Below the pieces are notes generated by a model that saw nothing but the letters and a program-made list of their open reading frames with translations, was not told where the DNA came from and did no database searches. Made by a program: the position numbers and the translations under genes. From Chryseobacterium sp. MEBOG06 (GTDB taxonomy: Bacteria > Bacteroidota > Bacteroidia > Flavobacteriales > Weeksellaceae), in the NCBI RefSeq assembly GCF_021869765.1, contig NZ_CP084580.1:2666001-2730000 (forward strand): 64,000 bases of DNA, read 5' to 3'. Each line of letters starts with the position of its first letter. Position 1 is the first letter of the stretch. This document shows positions 36,997 to 47,593 of the stretch, piece by piece.

Positions 36997-37926
36997 TTAC
37001 AATTTATGCTCTATTCCGTTTAAAAGCATGGCAATAATTCCTACAAAAACCCAGAACCGTAATACATTCAGAATAAGAAAGTTACTCCTTCTGGTTGAAT
37101 TTAAAAAAAGATAGATACAGAAAATCATGACTAGCAGCCCTCCGGAAAAGTAATATGCCATAAATCCGGAAATTCCGGTTTTGGTAATAATTTTCATAGA
37201 AACGGCCATCATAATAAGCAATAGGGAGATCAAAATAATTTTTGTATTTCTGCCTTTAAAATAATTGGGAATGGTAATATATCCAAATGTTTTATCAACG
37301 GTTTTTGTAAGGGTATCTTTTACAATATCAATACATAAAAGGATCAGAAACAGGAAGACCGCCATCAAAAATACCTTCTTTGAAAAAGTTTCATAATAGA
37401 CCATCATTCCAAAAAATGGATATAACGTAAGGCTTACAAAGGTAAAGTTGTTTAAGATCAGTATCCGGCTCAGTTTGTGGCTGTACAACCACATAAAAAA
37501 CTGATAGACTACAAAAAAAATAAAAACGTTGTGGGAGATCATCCATGCTACACCTAAAGAAATAGCACTCAATCCCAAATAGGCATATAAGAAATATTTT
37601 TGTTTGATGAAACTCTGGATTCGGGTTCGGAAAGGTTTTACGATGTGGTCTTTTTCCAAATCATAAAACTGATTGATAATGCCTCCTGCCAGAATGGTAA
37701 GAACGGTACAGAAAATAATACCGTGTACTTTAAAATCAAATACAAAATTACCGAAAGATTCATCCTGATTAAACAGGAAAAAAGTAGAAACATACAGGGC
37801 AAATGTCAACAAGGCTGCTACAAAAAAGCGTGCTCCGAGCAGAAAGCCCACGAATTGTGAAAATCTGTAAAATAGAGATTTTGAGATGAAATTTTTAGAT
37901 TGGAAAGGTTCTTTTTCAGAATTCAT
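36997..37926 (-). CDS. UbiA-family prenyltransferase
   Basis: The 309-residue membrane protein has about eight helices and an Asp-rich motif in INQFYDLEKDHIVKPFR, plus the second at CIDIVKDTLTKTVDK. These are the metal-diphosphate motifs of UbiA enzymes that attach an isoprenyl chain to an aromatic or polar acceptor. It differs from MenA in the same window. Its stop-to-start gap with the upstream mevalonate-kinase-like gene is 10 bases, so the pair shares an operon and probably an isoprenoid role; the acceptor is unknown. Confidence 0.82.
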   Translation of the reverse strand: MNSEKEPFQSKNFISKSLFYRFSQFVGFLLGARFFVAALLTFALYVSTFFLFNQDESFGNFVFDFKVHGIIFCTVLTILAGGIINQFYDLEKDHIVKPFRTRIQSFIKQKYFLYAYLGLSAISLGVAWMISHNVFIFFVVYQFFMWLYSHKLSRILILNNFTFVSLTLYPFFGMMVYYETFSKKVFLMAVFLFLILLCIDIVKDTLTKTVDKTFGYITIPNYFKGRNTKIILISLLLIMMAVSMKIITKTGISGFMAYYFSGGLLVMIFCIYLFLNSTRRSNFLILNVLRFWVFVGIIAMLLNGIEHKL

Positions 37927-37936
37927 TCCAATCTTT

Positions 37937-38863
37937 TTAAAATCTGTAAATCACTTCTTTTTGGAAGCCGTCAAGCATTTTTTCAGCTTTTTCGTAGTCT
38001 TTGGTAAATCCTAAAATATAACCACCACCTCCGCTTCCGCAAAGTTTCAGATAATAGGCATTGGAATCCAGCCCTTTTTTCCAGATATTAAAGATACTTT
38101 CAGGAATCATTGGACGGAAATGCTCATACGCCCAGTGAGAAAGTTTTTTTAAGTTTCTGAAGAATGGATTCATATCTTTTTTAAGAAAAGACTCTATACA
38201 GGCATTGTTGTACCGGATAAACTCTTCTTTCAGCGTCTTACGGAATCCTTCTGTTTTCATTTTTTCAAAGAAAATCTGAATCATAGGTCCGGTTTCTCCA
38301 GTCATTCCAGAGTCTATCAGGAAAATAGCTCCTTTCCCTTCTTCTCCATCCGGAATATCTACCCTGTCCAGGTTTTCTTTATTTTCAATAAGAATCGGAA
38401 GGTTCATATAGCAGATCAAAGGATCCATTCCTGAACTTTTGCCATGGAAATAGCTTTCCATTTCACCGAAAACAGCTTTTAACTTTTTAAGATTGTCTTT
38501 TGAAATGTTATCAGGATTTAGCTTACTTATTGAATATTTTTCAAAGATAGCAGCTACTAAAGCTCCTGAACTTCCCACTCCATATCCTTGCGGGATATTG
38601 GAATCAAAGAAAAGTCCGTTTGAAATATCATTTTTCAGGCACTCAATATCCAACTTAAAATCGTCAGATAGATCAAGCGTTGTAAGAAAGTCTGAGTATT
38701 TCTGCAGATGTCTGTTGGAATTAAGCTCAAATTCAGAATTTAAATCTGAAAATTTCAAAGTCCCTTTATAGAAGCTGTAAGGTACTACAAGCCCCTGGGA
38801 ATCTTCAATCATTCCATATTCTCCAAACAGAATTATTTTTGCATAAAATAATGGGTTGGTCAT
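37937..38863 (-). CDS. GHMP kinase, mevalonate-kinase-like
   Basis: The 308-residue kinase has the N-terminal AKIILFGEYGMIEDSQG, the ATP loop PQGYGVGSSGALVAAI, SGMDPLICYM and the C-terminal LCGSGGGGYILGF, the three GHMP signatures. Mevalonate kinase phosphorylates mevalonate in the cytoplasm, which is consistent with the mevalonate pathway used by Flavobacteriia. It is paired with the UbiA prenyltransferase downstream. Another GHMP kinase activity cannot be excluded. Confidence 0.82.
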   Translation of the reverse strand: MTNPLFYAKIILFGEYGMIEDSQGLVVPYSFYKGTLKFSDLNSEFELNSNRHLQKYSDFLTTLDLSDDFKLDIECLKNDISNGLFFDSNIPQGYGVGSSGALVAAIFEKYSISKLNPDNISKDNLKKLKAVFGEMESYFHGKSSGMDPLICYMNLPILIENKENLDRVDIPDGEEGKGAIFLIDSGMTGETGPMIQIFFEKMKTEGFRKTLKEEFIRYNNACIESFLKKDMNPFFRNLKKLSHWAYEHFRPMIPESIFNIWKKGLDSNAYYLKLCGSGGGGYILGFTKDYEKAEKMLDGFQKEVIYRF

Positions 38864-38939
38864 TTTGACAATAAATCTTTTTGCAAAGTTAAAATTATTC
38901 CCCTGAATATAAGCAAAACTTAGGCCGAAATATCGGTTA

Positions 38940-38970
38940 TTTATACTTTATATGCTTTATTTATACTTTA
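38940..38970. repeat. Two direct copies of TTTATACTTTA, 20 bp apart
   Basis: Identical 11-bp words at 38940-38950 and 38960-38970, two helical turns apart, about 80 bp upstream of the GHMP kinase ATG. This spacing suits a dimer operator or activator site; that is inference. Confidence 0.4.
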
Positions 38971-38978
38971 AAAATAAT

Positions 38979-39006
38979 AAAAAAGCCTGAGAATCTCAGG
39001 CTTTTT
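38979..39006 (-). terminator. Rho-independent terminator after the metalloprotease gene
   Basis: AAAAGCCTGAGA and TCTCAGGCTTTT form a tight stem, 19 bases past the stop at 39025. Confidence 0.9.
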
Positions 39007-39024
39007 ATCAATTTATTTTAGAAA

Positions 39025-41187
39025 TTATTGCTTTATCAGCTTCTTGCTGATTGTCTGCTTTTCAGTTTCAATGCTTATTACATAATTTCCTGTCTGCACA
39101 GAGGAAAGGTTAACTTCATACTGAGTTCCTTTTAATGAAGAATCTGAAAGGATCAATCTTCCGGCTTCATCATATATTTTATACCCTTTTAATCTTTCTT
39201 GGGAAGAAATTGTAATCTTATTTTTAGCAGGATTAGGATAGATATTTATTGAACTGTTTTTTATACTGCTCTCTTCCACTGCCAGAACACTGCATAAGAA
39301 ATTCACATTCCAGCCATTTCCGGTAACGCCTCCATCTGAAACAAATCGTACCGTTATCGCTCCTGAAGGATCTGTAGATGTAAACGGACCCGGAACCGTA
39401 GTCCCTGTCAGGTTATTTCCATTCGCAAATAATGGTGAAGCGGTAGAAGGACCATTATATATGTACATGAAATCATAACCCTGTTCAAGATCGAATGCTG
39501 TAAAATTCATTGTCATCGCAGAACCTGACGCAGGATAAAATGTTTTTATAATTTCTTCATTATCCCCATACTGACCTGCAGCACCTCCTGTATCTGTAAA
39601 CTGAACGCCATCACACCATGCTGCATCTGTTAAAAAGAGCTTTGATACAAGGAATGCATTAGGCCCGCTGCAATCAGTACCTACATTAAGTTTGTAGTAA
39701 GTAGCCGGCTGAAGATTAGTAAAATTAAAAGAAGGTGTACCTGCACTTCCTGTAGATACTGTTGTTCCGTTAGTGGTAGTGAGTTTGTACTTCCATGATG
39801 CTGAAGTGGCATCGGTGAAAGTTGCATTTGCGGAGGTCTGTGTGATGTTTGCAATATTAAAATTCGTAATCGAGGAAGAGCATGAGGTTGTGCAATTGGT
39901 ACCAAGACACCCTTTTGAATCGATGGTATTTCTGATCAGTGTTCCTGGCTGCACACCAAATCCATTGGCAAAATTAATACCTACACTGCTTACCAGGTGG
40001 CAATAGCTCATAATAGTACCTCCGCCTACAGCAGGAAGAGCAGCTGTACATCCTTCATTGTTTCCTGACGCAGGCCCGCATCCATCAATAGCGGTATTAT
40101 TTCCATTCCAGAAACAAGCATGGGTATGAGGTGAACCTAGATTATGCCCTAGTTCATGGGTCATAGCTTCTATATTCCATGAGTAAGTGGGTACATTCTG
40201 ATAGGTGAAGTTGACCCCGCAATAAGAATATCTGAAATTAGTACATAAAGAATTAACAAAAGCAATACTTGTGGTAGCAGGATTTCTTAACAATTGGGCA
40301 AGATCTCCATTAAATATTGTTCTGGTATTTTTAAATTGGTTAAGAATTGCACTTGGCGATCCTGTATAAGGATCAGTAGTTGTCCAAACATAAACTCCGC
40401 TTAAAGCTACATTAACATTCTCGTTTGCGTACAATGTTGAAATATTATTATGCATAGCAGTAACCCAGTCAGTAGTAGTGGTCGTATTGCTTCCATTTTG
40501 GGTATAAGGTCCAAAACCTGCTTCGTAATAAATCCTTACACAATTATCCGTTTTTTTATTACCTGCATTTTTAGGATTAAAGGGTGCTCTTTGAACCTGA
40601 TTTTCTTTCAATCCGTCAACATTACATACAAATGGGTTGGCACCTGTTAGTTTAGAATCTGAATAGCTTACAAAATCTTGCGAATTTTTAGCTTTTCCTA
40701 CCACAACATTTCCCAGTTCCGGTGTGGAAGCCACTCCCATTATATCATTATTGAAAAAGCTGAAAGCAACAATAGAAGCATTATCCCCTTTTACAATTCC
40801 CTGATAATAGACACCTGGTGTATATTCTACTATTTTACCCTGATCTGTAACTACTTTGAAATCGTTGGTTAAGATCTGATGTTTATACATTTCAACAGTG
40901 ATCTTCTTTCCGCCTTCAAAGGGAAAAGTGATTTCAAGAAAGTCAGGTTTTTCTTTGATTAATCTTTTCAGTTCAGCAGATTTCAGAGACAACACTGTGA
41001 TATCAGTTGCAGCACGTCTGTATTCCGCTAATTTATCAGCATCTGTATTTACCTCAAATAAATCATAGCTTTTAAACTCTGCTTTTTCATTATGATATTC
41101 TGATACTTTTTGGGCAACTGGTTTTAAATTTTGAGAAAAACCAAAAGCAAAACATTGCAAGAAGCAAATTAATAGGAATTTTTTCAT
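39025..41187 (-). CDS. T9SS-exported zinc metalloprotease (reprolysin-like)
   Basis: The 720-residue protein has a signal peptide (MKKFLLICFLQCFAFGFSQ), a pro-region of about 190 residues, and a metzincin catalytic domain with MTHELGHNLGSPHTHACFW (HExxHxxGxxH) and the Met-turn GTIMSYCH. A fibronectin type III-like domain (about 430-520), a CUB-like domain (FNFTNLQP, then YDFMYIYNGPS) and a C-terminal type A sorting domain follow. I use the ATG at 41185-41187. It is a surface or secreted protease, likely for protein degradation. Frame in the track starts earlier, but no signal would fit. Confidence 0.9.
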   Translation of the reverse strand: MKKFLLICFLQCFAFGFSQNLKPVAQKVSEYHNEKAEFKSYDLFEVNTDADKLAEYRRAATDITVLSLKSAELKRLIKEKPDFLEITFPFEGGKKITVEMYKHQILTNDFKVVTDQGKIVEYTPGVYYQGIVKGDNASIVAFSFFNNDIMGVASTPELGNVVVGKAKNSQDFVSYSDSKLTGANPFVCNVDGLKENQVQRAPFNPKNAGNKKTDNCVRIYYEAGFGPYTQNGSNTTTTTDWVTAMHNNISTLYANENVNVALSGVYVWTTTDPYTGSPSAILNQFKNTRTIFNGDLAQLLRNPATTSIAFVNSLCTNFRYSYCGVNFTYQNVPTYSWNIEAMTHELGHNLGSPHTHACFWNGNNTAIDGCGPASGNNEGCTAALPAVGGGTIMSYCHLVSSVGINFANGFGVQPGTLIRNTIDSKGCLGTNCTTSCSSSITNFNIANITQTSANATFTDATSASWKYKLTTTNGTTVSTGSAGTPSFNFTNLQPATYYKLNVGTDCSGPNAFLVSKLFLTDAAWCDGVQFTDTGGAAGQYGDNEEIIKTFYPASGSAMTMNFTAFDLEQGYDFMYIYNGPSTASPLFANGNNLTGTTVPGPFTSTDPSGAITVRFVSDGGVTGNGWNVNFLCSVLAVEESSIKNSSINIYPNPAKNKITISSQERLKGYKIYDEAGRLILSDSSLKGTQYEVNLSSVQTGNYVISIETEKQTISKKLIKQ

Positions 41188-41334
41188 TATTTTGATAATT
41201 TTATCGCTTTGACAAATTAACAAAAAAAATCAAAATATAGTGAAAAATAAATGCTATTTCCTATTATTTAGTTTATGCTCATTAGTATATTAAATAAAAT
41301 CAACAATTAGATGTTTTTTATTCATACAAAAATA

Positions 41335-41360
41335 AAAAAGACGTTAAAAATAACGTCTTT
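41335..41360 (-). terminator. Rho-independent terminator after the MFS gene
   Basis: AAAGACGTTA and TAACGTCTTT pair perfectly around AAAA, with A runs that are T-tracts on the minus strand. It lies just past the stop at 41367. Confidence 0.88.
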
Positions 41361-41366
41361 CAATTT

Positions 41367-42857
41367 TTATAAAGTTTCTCTTTCTTTTCTCATCTTGACT
41401 TTCAGGAATCTGATAAGGATCAGCCCTGCCCCAAAAAATAGGGTCATTGACAATGCTGCAATACGCATATTATTAAAGTGCTCAATTAATGTAGCAAAAA
41501 TAAATGTTCCTATGATTATCGCAATCTTCTCCAATACATCATAAAAGCTAAAGTAAGTTGTATTTTCCATTGAATCTTCAGGAAGAAGTTTTGAATAAGT
41601 AGATCTGGACATTGCCTGAAGACCACCCATTACGAGCCCCACAACTGCGGCTACTCCATAAAACTGATATTCTACATTAGGATTTTCTTTGTTCAGGAAA
41701 TAAGCCCATAAACATGCTACAATCCATAGTATAATTGCAATAGATATTACGTTTTTGTTTCCGATTCTTTTTGATAATCTGGAGAATATCACAGCTCCAA
41801 TAATCGCCTCAATCTGAATAACCAGTAATGTTCCTATCAGTTTATCTTGCGCAAGATTAATTTCACTTTTACCAAATAAGGTTGCCATCAGAAAAATCGT
41901 CTGCATCCCGACACTGTAGAAGAAGAAACTCGATAGAAAGAACTTCAGGTTTCTGTCTTTAAAAAGAACTCCTCCTACTTTGAACAGTTCGTGAAAACTT
42001 TCTTTAGCTATATCTACATAGAAGCTCATATTATCTTTCAGCACTTCGAAAAAGCCTCCCTGTTCTTCATGTTTTTTAAAGATATTTTTATAATTCAGCA
42101 ATACAAGATCTTTTGGAAGCTTCTCTTTTACATTTCCAAATTGTGGAAGATGTTTAAATGTATATTGAGAGAATCCAAACCACCATGCTCCTGTCAGTAA
42201 GAAACTGATTCTGGTAAATAACAATTGCTGAGCGGCTCCTTTCGCAAAGACCTGAATCATAATTAAACAGATTACGACCAAGACAACAGAGCCGATATAC
42301 CCGTATACATATCCTTTTGCAGAGAGCGCATCCTGCCTGTCCTGTGTAGCGATATCCGGCAGGAATGAGTTGTAGAATACCAAACTTCCCCAAAAGCCGA
42401 CACTGGCCGTAATACTGAAGAGAAGCCCCAGAAATACATTATGCATTCCCGTAAACATTGCCAGTCCCATACATGAAGTAGCTCCCAGATAACAGAAGAA
42501 CTGCAGAAATGATTTTTTGTTTCCAATAGTATCTGCCAAAGAAGATAAAAATGGAGAAAGCAATACCACAATAAAGAATGATATTGTTAGCGAATACCCA
42601 TAGACCGCATCGGGCTGATATTCGTTTCCAAAAATTTTGATCATATGCCTTACCGGAACATCAATCCATGTTTTTGTTTCCGCTATATATTCTTTCTTCT
42701 CATAAGCAGTAGTAAGAATGGAATAATAAATTGGGAAAATAGTAGAGGTAATAACCAGGGAATAAACGGAGTTTGCCCAGTCATATACAGCCCAGGCTTT
42801 CATAATCTTCGGATTATTCTTTATGTTTTTAGGCTGTCGATTCTCAGTTTCAGACAT
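41367..42857 (-). CDS. MFS transporter, UMF1/Atg22-like family
   Basis: The 496-residue protein has twelve predicted membrane helices. KAWAVYDWANSVYSLVITST at the start of helix 1 is the hallmark of the UMF1 (Atg22-like) branch, and GGLQAMSRSTYSKLLPEDS follows later. These transporters export or move amino acids or small solutes; the substrate is unknown. The ATG is at 42855-42857. Confidence 0.83.
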   Translation of the reverse strand: MSETENRQPKNIKNNPKIMKAWAVYDWANSVYSLVITSTIFPIYYSILTTAYEKKEYIAETKTWIDVPVRHMIKIFGNEYQPDAVYGYSLTISFFIVVLLSPFLSSLADTIGNKKSFLQFFCYLGATSCMGLAMFTGMHNVFLGLLFSITASVGFWGSLVFYNSFLPDIATQDRQDALSAKGYVYGYIGSVVLVVICLIMIQVFAKGAAQQLLFTRISFLLTGAWWFGFSQYTFKHLPQFGNVKEKLPKDLVLLNYKNIFKKHEEQGGFFEVLKDNMSFYVDIAKESFHELFKVGGVLFKDRNLKFFLSSFFFYSVGMQTIFLMATLFGKSEINLAQDKLIGTLLVIQIEAIIGAVIFSRLSKRIGNKNVISIAIILWIVACLWAYFLNKENPNVEYQFYGVAAVVGLVMGGLQAMSRSTYSKLLPEDSMENTTYFSFYDVLEKIAIIIGTFIFATLIEHFNNMRIAALSMTLFFGAGLILIRFLKVKMRKERETL

Positions 42858-42891
42858 TTCAAATAAATATTAGTAGCACAAAAATAGAAAA

Positions 42892-42942
42892 ACCATTAAG
42901 AAATGGATAAGATTTTAAAAAAATTATCAATTCCTTAATGGT
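42892..42942 (-). terminator. Long hairpin with T-run after the thiolase gene
   Basis: ACCATTAAG pairs with CTTAATGGT, continuing with imperfect AATTGATAA/TTATCCATT pairing, and TTTTTC follows on the minus strand, 22 bases past the thiolase stop. Confidence 0.65.
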
Positions 42943-42963
42943 AATTCATTATGAAACAAGACG

Positions 42964-44141
<1,178 letters not shown>

Positions 44142-44199
44142 GTATATAATTTTTATTTTTAGATAAAATGAAACTATTGCTTCATTTTTATAATTAAAT

Positions 44200-44616
44200 T
44201 TATTTTGTTTTTATGTAAACGACATCAAATTGATTTTCTTCAATTTTAATATTCACTTTCAAAAGATTATCCTGAGTCGCTACTATTTTATTATTGAAAA
44301 CAGCTCCTATCTGTGTGGGGTCATTTTTGTCAGACTTCTCCAAAACAATTGCTTTATAGTTGCAGTCATCTACAAAAACTAATGTTGACTTTATAAAATC
44401 CTTTCCATTGTTATAATATTCAGTCTGAACATTATCTTTGATGGTCATGTGCCATATCTCTTCCGGATAATTGGCACGTAGAAATTTACCTTCTTTTATA
44501 TTTGAACATTTAGCAGGATTATCCGGCTTTTTTGTTTCTATGGTCTGAGCCTTAGTCTTAGCGGCTGTCATCAGTACGGTTCCAGCTAAAAGTAGCTTTA
44601 ATAATTTCATGTTCAT
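44200..44616 (-). CDS. Small secreted protein, unknown function
   Basis: The 138-residue protein has a signal peptide ([20 protein letters not shown]) and a mature beta-rich domain with [21 protein letters not shown] and a paired Cys later (VDDCNYKAI), so one disulphide is likely. No family is recognised. Its start overlaps the upstream membrane-protein stop by four bases (ATGA), so the pair is an operon. The ATG at 44610 is also possible; both keep the signal. Confidence 0.7.
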   Translation of the reverse strand: MNMKLLKLLLAGTVLMTAAKTKAQTIETKKPDNPAKCSNIKEGKFLRANYPEEIWHMTIKDNVQTEYYNNGKDFIKSTLVFVDDCNYKAIVLEKSDKNDPTQIGAVFNNKIVATQDNLLKVNIKIEENQFDVVYIKTK

Positions 44617-45017
44617 ATCTGTGTCCTTTTATTTACTTTTTTGTTACCTCCGGCAAAAACCATTAAAAAGGCTCCTAAAAATTCTACGATCCAGCCCCAT
44701 TTTAGTTTAACTACTCCGGCGAATGCTTCTCTCCATGATTTGAAAGGTAAAAAGCTGAAGTATTGTAAAGACTGCATTTTCACAGCTACTAAAGTGAATG
44801 CAAATAAGAGAATAAGCAAAACACCAAAAAACCTTACCAATTTTGGGTTGTTATTTACAATTCCAAAAACAGCACATGCTGCAAAAAGCCAGCATGCAAT
44901 GGCCAGATAATAGTCAAGTTTCCAATAGTTCCAATTTCCTATAATAGGAACATGTACTAATGGTAAAAAACTGCCGACAATCACTAACAGTAATCCTAAT
45001 AACTGTATATTTTTCAT
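44613..45017 (-). CDS. Four-helix membrane protein, unknown function
   Basis: The 134-residue protein has four hydrophobic segments: LLGLLLVIVGSFLPLVHVPI, YYLAIACWLFAACAVFGIV, FGVLLILLFAFTLVAVKM and WIVEFLGAFLMVFAGG. I use the ATG at 45015-45017; the 25 earlier codons are open but not convincing. It is translationally coupled to the small secreted protein downstream, so they may act together, but no function is evident. Confidence 0.68.
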   Translation of the reverse strand: MKNIQLLGLLLVIVGSFLPLVHVPIIGNWNYWKLDYYLAIACWLFAACAVFGIVNNNPKLVRFFGVLLILLFAFTLVAVKMQSLQYFSFLPFKSWREAFAGVVKLKWGWIVEFLGAFLMVFAGGNKKVNKRTQI

Positions 45018-45041
45018 ATTTACTAAAGTGCCAAAATACAA

Positions 45042-45074
45042 AAAAAAACACACTTTTAAAGACTGTGTTTTAAA
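45042..45074 (-). terminator. Hairpin with T-tract inside the leader of the membrane-protein gene
   Basis: AAAACACA and TGTGTTTT pair around an 11-base loop, and the T9 tract follows on the minus strand. It sits 25 bases upstream of the ATG at 45017 and after an already terminated gene, so it may attenuate the leader or end a short unannotated RNA. Confidence 0.55.
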
Positions 45075-45338
45075 AATAGGTTTTCCATTCACAAACGTTC
45101 GTTAGTCATAAAAAAAAGCAAATAATTTTAGCTATTAAGTAAAGAAATGATTTTTTTTTTACCGAATTAAAAATAAACATTTGTGATTCCTATGCTTATC
45201 TGAAGTCCATATTTTTCTTTAGCAAAGCACTAACATTGAAAACAGGGGTAATTATTTTAAATAAACAGGTTAAAACCATAATAACTGACCTCACATTCTC
45301 TTATATTATCTTGCGCAAAAGTTAGCTTAAAACAAAAA
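45075..45338. other. Intergenic region, nothing supported
   Basis: About 265 AT-rich bases. A 27-codon frame (45193-45276, minus, starting MVLTCLFK) is open but has no recognisable features. Confidence 0.4.
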
Positions 45339-45366
45339 AATTGCATTTTTGAAAAAAATGCAATTT
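45339..45366 (-). terminator. Rho-independent terminator after the nucleoside transporter
   Basis: AAATTGCATTTTT and AAAATGCAATTT pair around a short A-rich loop, 28 bases past the stop at 45394. Confidence 0.85.
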
Positions 45367-45393
45367 AATATTTTAAATAATCGTTCATTAAAA

Positions 45394-46776
45394 TTAATGT
45401 TTCACTGATGAAACGTCTTCCGGATTATGTTTGTGCTTGAATAATATTGCAAAGAATATCGCAAGTACTAAAGCGTATATTGCAAAAGAAAGCCATATCT
45501 GCTGCCAGTCTTTTACCATAACAACAGAAGAAAGAGTTCCGTCTGAATTGATCGCTGCGTTGAAACTATTTTTTAGAATTTCAAGGAAAGTAGGATTATC
45601 AGGTGTTGTTTCCAGATAAGCAGATAAATCTGAAGCTGTTGTAAACTTATGCGTGAAAAACTTATCAATAGCCCATCCTGCAATAGAACTTCCAAAAAGA
45701 GCCCCAAATCCATTCGTCATCATCATAAACAGCCCCTGTGCTGAAGAACGCATCTTCTTATCTGTAGTGGTTTCTACGAAAAGAGAACCTGAAATATTGA
45801 AGAAATCAAATGCCATTCCGTATACGATACAGGAAAGAATAATCAGTGAAAGCCCGAACCCATCCGGTACACCATAAGCAAAGAATCCAAATCTTAAAAC
45901 CCACGCCAGCATAGACATCAGCATTACTTTTTTGATTCCGAATTTCTTCAGGAAGAAAGGAATTGCCAAAATAAATAATGTTTCTGAAACCTGAGAAATT
46001 GACATAATGATAGTAGATCTTTGAACTACAAATGAGTCCGCATATTTTGGAAAATGAGCAAACTCACTTAAAAAAACATCTCCATATGCATTCGTCAGCT
46101 GAAGTGCAGCTCCCAAAAGCATAGAAAACATAAAGAACAATGCCGTTTTATAGTTTCCAAAAAGCTTAAGTGCATCTAAGCCCAGCTGCTCGGATAACGG
46201 AGCTTCTTTATTGATCAGTTTTTGTGGCGGACATTTTGGTAATGTAAGAGCGTATATTCCTAGAAATATAGCGACTACTCCACCAATATAAAACTGTCCT
46301 TCCGTGGCTTTATTTCCAGTAAGGTTGGTGATCCACATGGCAACAATAAAACCAATGGTTCCCCATACACGAATGGGTGGGAAATCCTTCACTACATCCA
46401 TATTATTATTTTTAAGGATAGTGTAGGAAATTGAATTGGCCAGTGCAATAGTTGGCATATAAAAGCACATCGCAACAAGCATTACCGAAAAGAATGAATT
46501 CGGATCTGTAGAGTGCGGCAATATAAAAAGCATAGCCCCATAAAGGATGTGTAATACTGAGAACATACGCTCCGCGTTTATCCAACGGTCTGCAATAATT
46601 CCAGTAATGGTAGGCATAAAAATGGAAGCAATTCCCATTGTTCCGAAAACAGCTCCAAACTGAGTTCCATCCCAATGTTTTGTGCCAAACCAGAAGTTAG
46701 CCATCGTAATCAGCCATGCTCCCCAAACAAAAAACTGGAGAAAACTGAGGATGGTCAGTCGTAATTTTAAATTCAT
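45394..46776 (-). CDS. Nucleoside:H+ symporter-like MFS transporter
   Basis: The 460-residue protein has twelve helices. The start LRLTILSFLQFFVWGAWLIT and the MPTITGIIADRWINAERMFS loop are typical of the NHS (NupG-like) family, which imports nucleosides with protons. The ATG is at 46774-46776. No nucleoside-catabolism genes are next to it; a bifunctional nuclease is 22 bases upstream. Confidence 0.85.
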   Translation of the reverse strand: MNLKLRLTILSFLQFFVWGAWLITMANFWFGTKHWDGTQFGAVFGTMGIASIFMPTITGIIADRWINAERMFSVLHILYGAMLFILPHSTDPNSFFSVMLVAMCFYMPTIALANSISYTILKNNNMDVVKDFPPIRVWGTIGFIVAMWITNLTGNKATEGQFYIGGVVAIFLGIYALTLPKCPPQKLINKEAPLSEQLGLDALKLFGNYKTALFFMFSMLLGAALQLTNAYGDVFLSEFAHFPKYADSFVVQRSTIIMSISQVSETLFILAIPFFLKKFGIKKVMLMSMLAWVLRFGFFAYGVPDGFGLSLIILSCIVYGMAFDFFNISGSLFVETTTDKKMRSSAQGLFMMMTNGFGALFGSSIAGWAIDKFFTHKFTTASDLSAYLETTPDNPTFLEILKNSFNAAINSDGTLSSVVMVKDWQQIWLSFAIYALVLAIFFAILFKHKHNPEDVSSVKH

Positions 46777-46798
46777 AGTTTATATAAAAAGTATCTCT

Positions 46799-47398
46799 TT
46801 AATCAATGTTCTTTTTCCTCCTCTTGATTTCTTCCTGAATTTCAAGGGCGGTATCATAATCTTCTTCTTTAACGGCGTCATCCAGCAACTTCTGAAGTTC
46901 TTCCATAGAAAGAGATTTTAAGTTATCTTCTGCCTGTACGGTTTCCGAGAAAGGCTGATCTTCTTTTGAAACATCTTCCAGTTCCAACAGGATACCGGCT
47001 TCGTTCAGAACCTGCTGTGTAGTAAAGATAGGTGCATCAAATCTTACAGCCATCGCAACGGCATCTGAAGTTCTTGCATCAAGGATTAATTCTTCTTCTG
47101 TCACCTTATTTTTAAAGTTGATATTTGAAAAGAATACTCCGTCTACAATCTGATAAATAATGACAGATACCAATTCGTAATTGGCAGAAACTATAAATTT
47201 TGTGAATAAGTCATGGGTAAGAGGACGCGGTGGATGAATATCTTTCTCCAGTCCAAGAGAAATAGACTGAGCTTCGAAATTTCCTATAACAACAGGTAAT
47301 TTTATGTGTGTTTCTTCATGCTCCAATAATAGTGCGTACGCCCCTGATTGAGTCTGGCTGTACGATATTCCGCGAATAATTAGCTGCTTATAATCCAT
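46799..47398 (-). CDS. Bifunctional nuclease (DUF151) with a UVR tail
   Basis: The 199-residue protein has the DUF151/BFN core (LLEHEETHIKLPVVIGNFEA, LILDARTSDAVAMAVRFDAP) reported for wound-responsive bifunctional nucleases, and a C-terminal UvrB/C-like helix pair (MEELQKLLDDAVKEEDYDTA) that typically mediates protein contacts. Cytoplasmic. It ends 22 bases before the nucleoside transporter start, so they may share transcription. Confidence 0.85.
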   Translation of the reverse strand: MDYKQLIIRGISYSQTQSGAYALLLEHEETHIKLPVVIGNFEAQSISLGLEKDIHPPRPLTHDLFTKFIVSANYELVSVIIYQIVDGVFFSNINFKNKVTEEELILDARTSDAVAMAVRFDAPIFTTQQVLNEAGILLELEDVSKEDQPFSETVQAEDNLKSLSMEELQKLLDDAVKEEDYDTALEIQEEIKRRKKNID

Positions 47399-47452
47399 AG
47401 CTACAAATATAGATTAATTTTTTATTGTGATTTTACTTTTTTACACAAAAAT

Positions 47453-47477
47453 AAAAGCCCGGAAAGCCGAGCTTTTA
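47453..47477 (-). terminator. Rho-independent terminator after etfA
   Basis: AAAAGCCCGG and CCGAGCTTTT pair with one mismatch, A-rich on the left, well past the etfA stop at 47594. Confidence 0.75.
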
Positions 47478-47499
47478 GTACATTATGTATGATTATCAA

Positions 47500-47586
47500 T
47501 CGTCAATAGTTAATTTTGTGATACAGGTGAATTCTTTTATTATTTATTAAAGAATCGATGAGTAAAACATATTGACTATTGCCAAT
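47500..47586. repeat. Low-complexity inverted repeat region after etfA
   Basis: Words such as CAATAGT recur in both orientations (near 47505 and 47575), and ATTCTTT...AAAGAAT pairs inside. Like other intergenic spots in this window it is built from short repeated words rather than one clean palindrome. Confidence 0.5.
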
Positions 47587-47593
47587 TCTTTTT

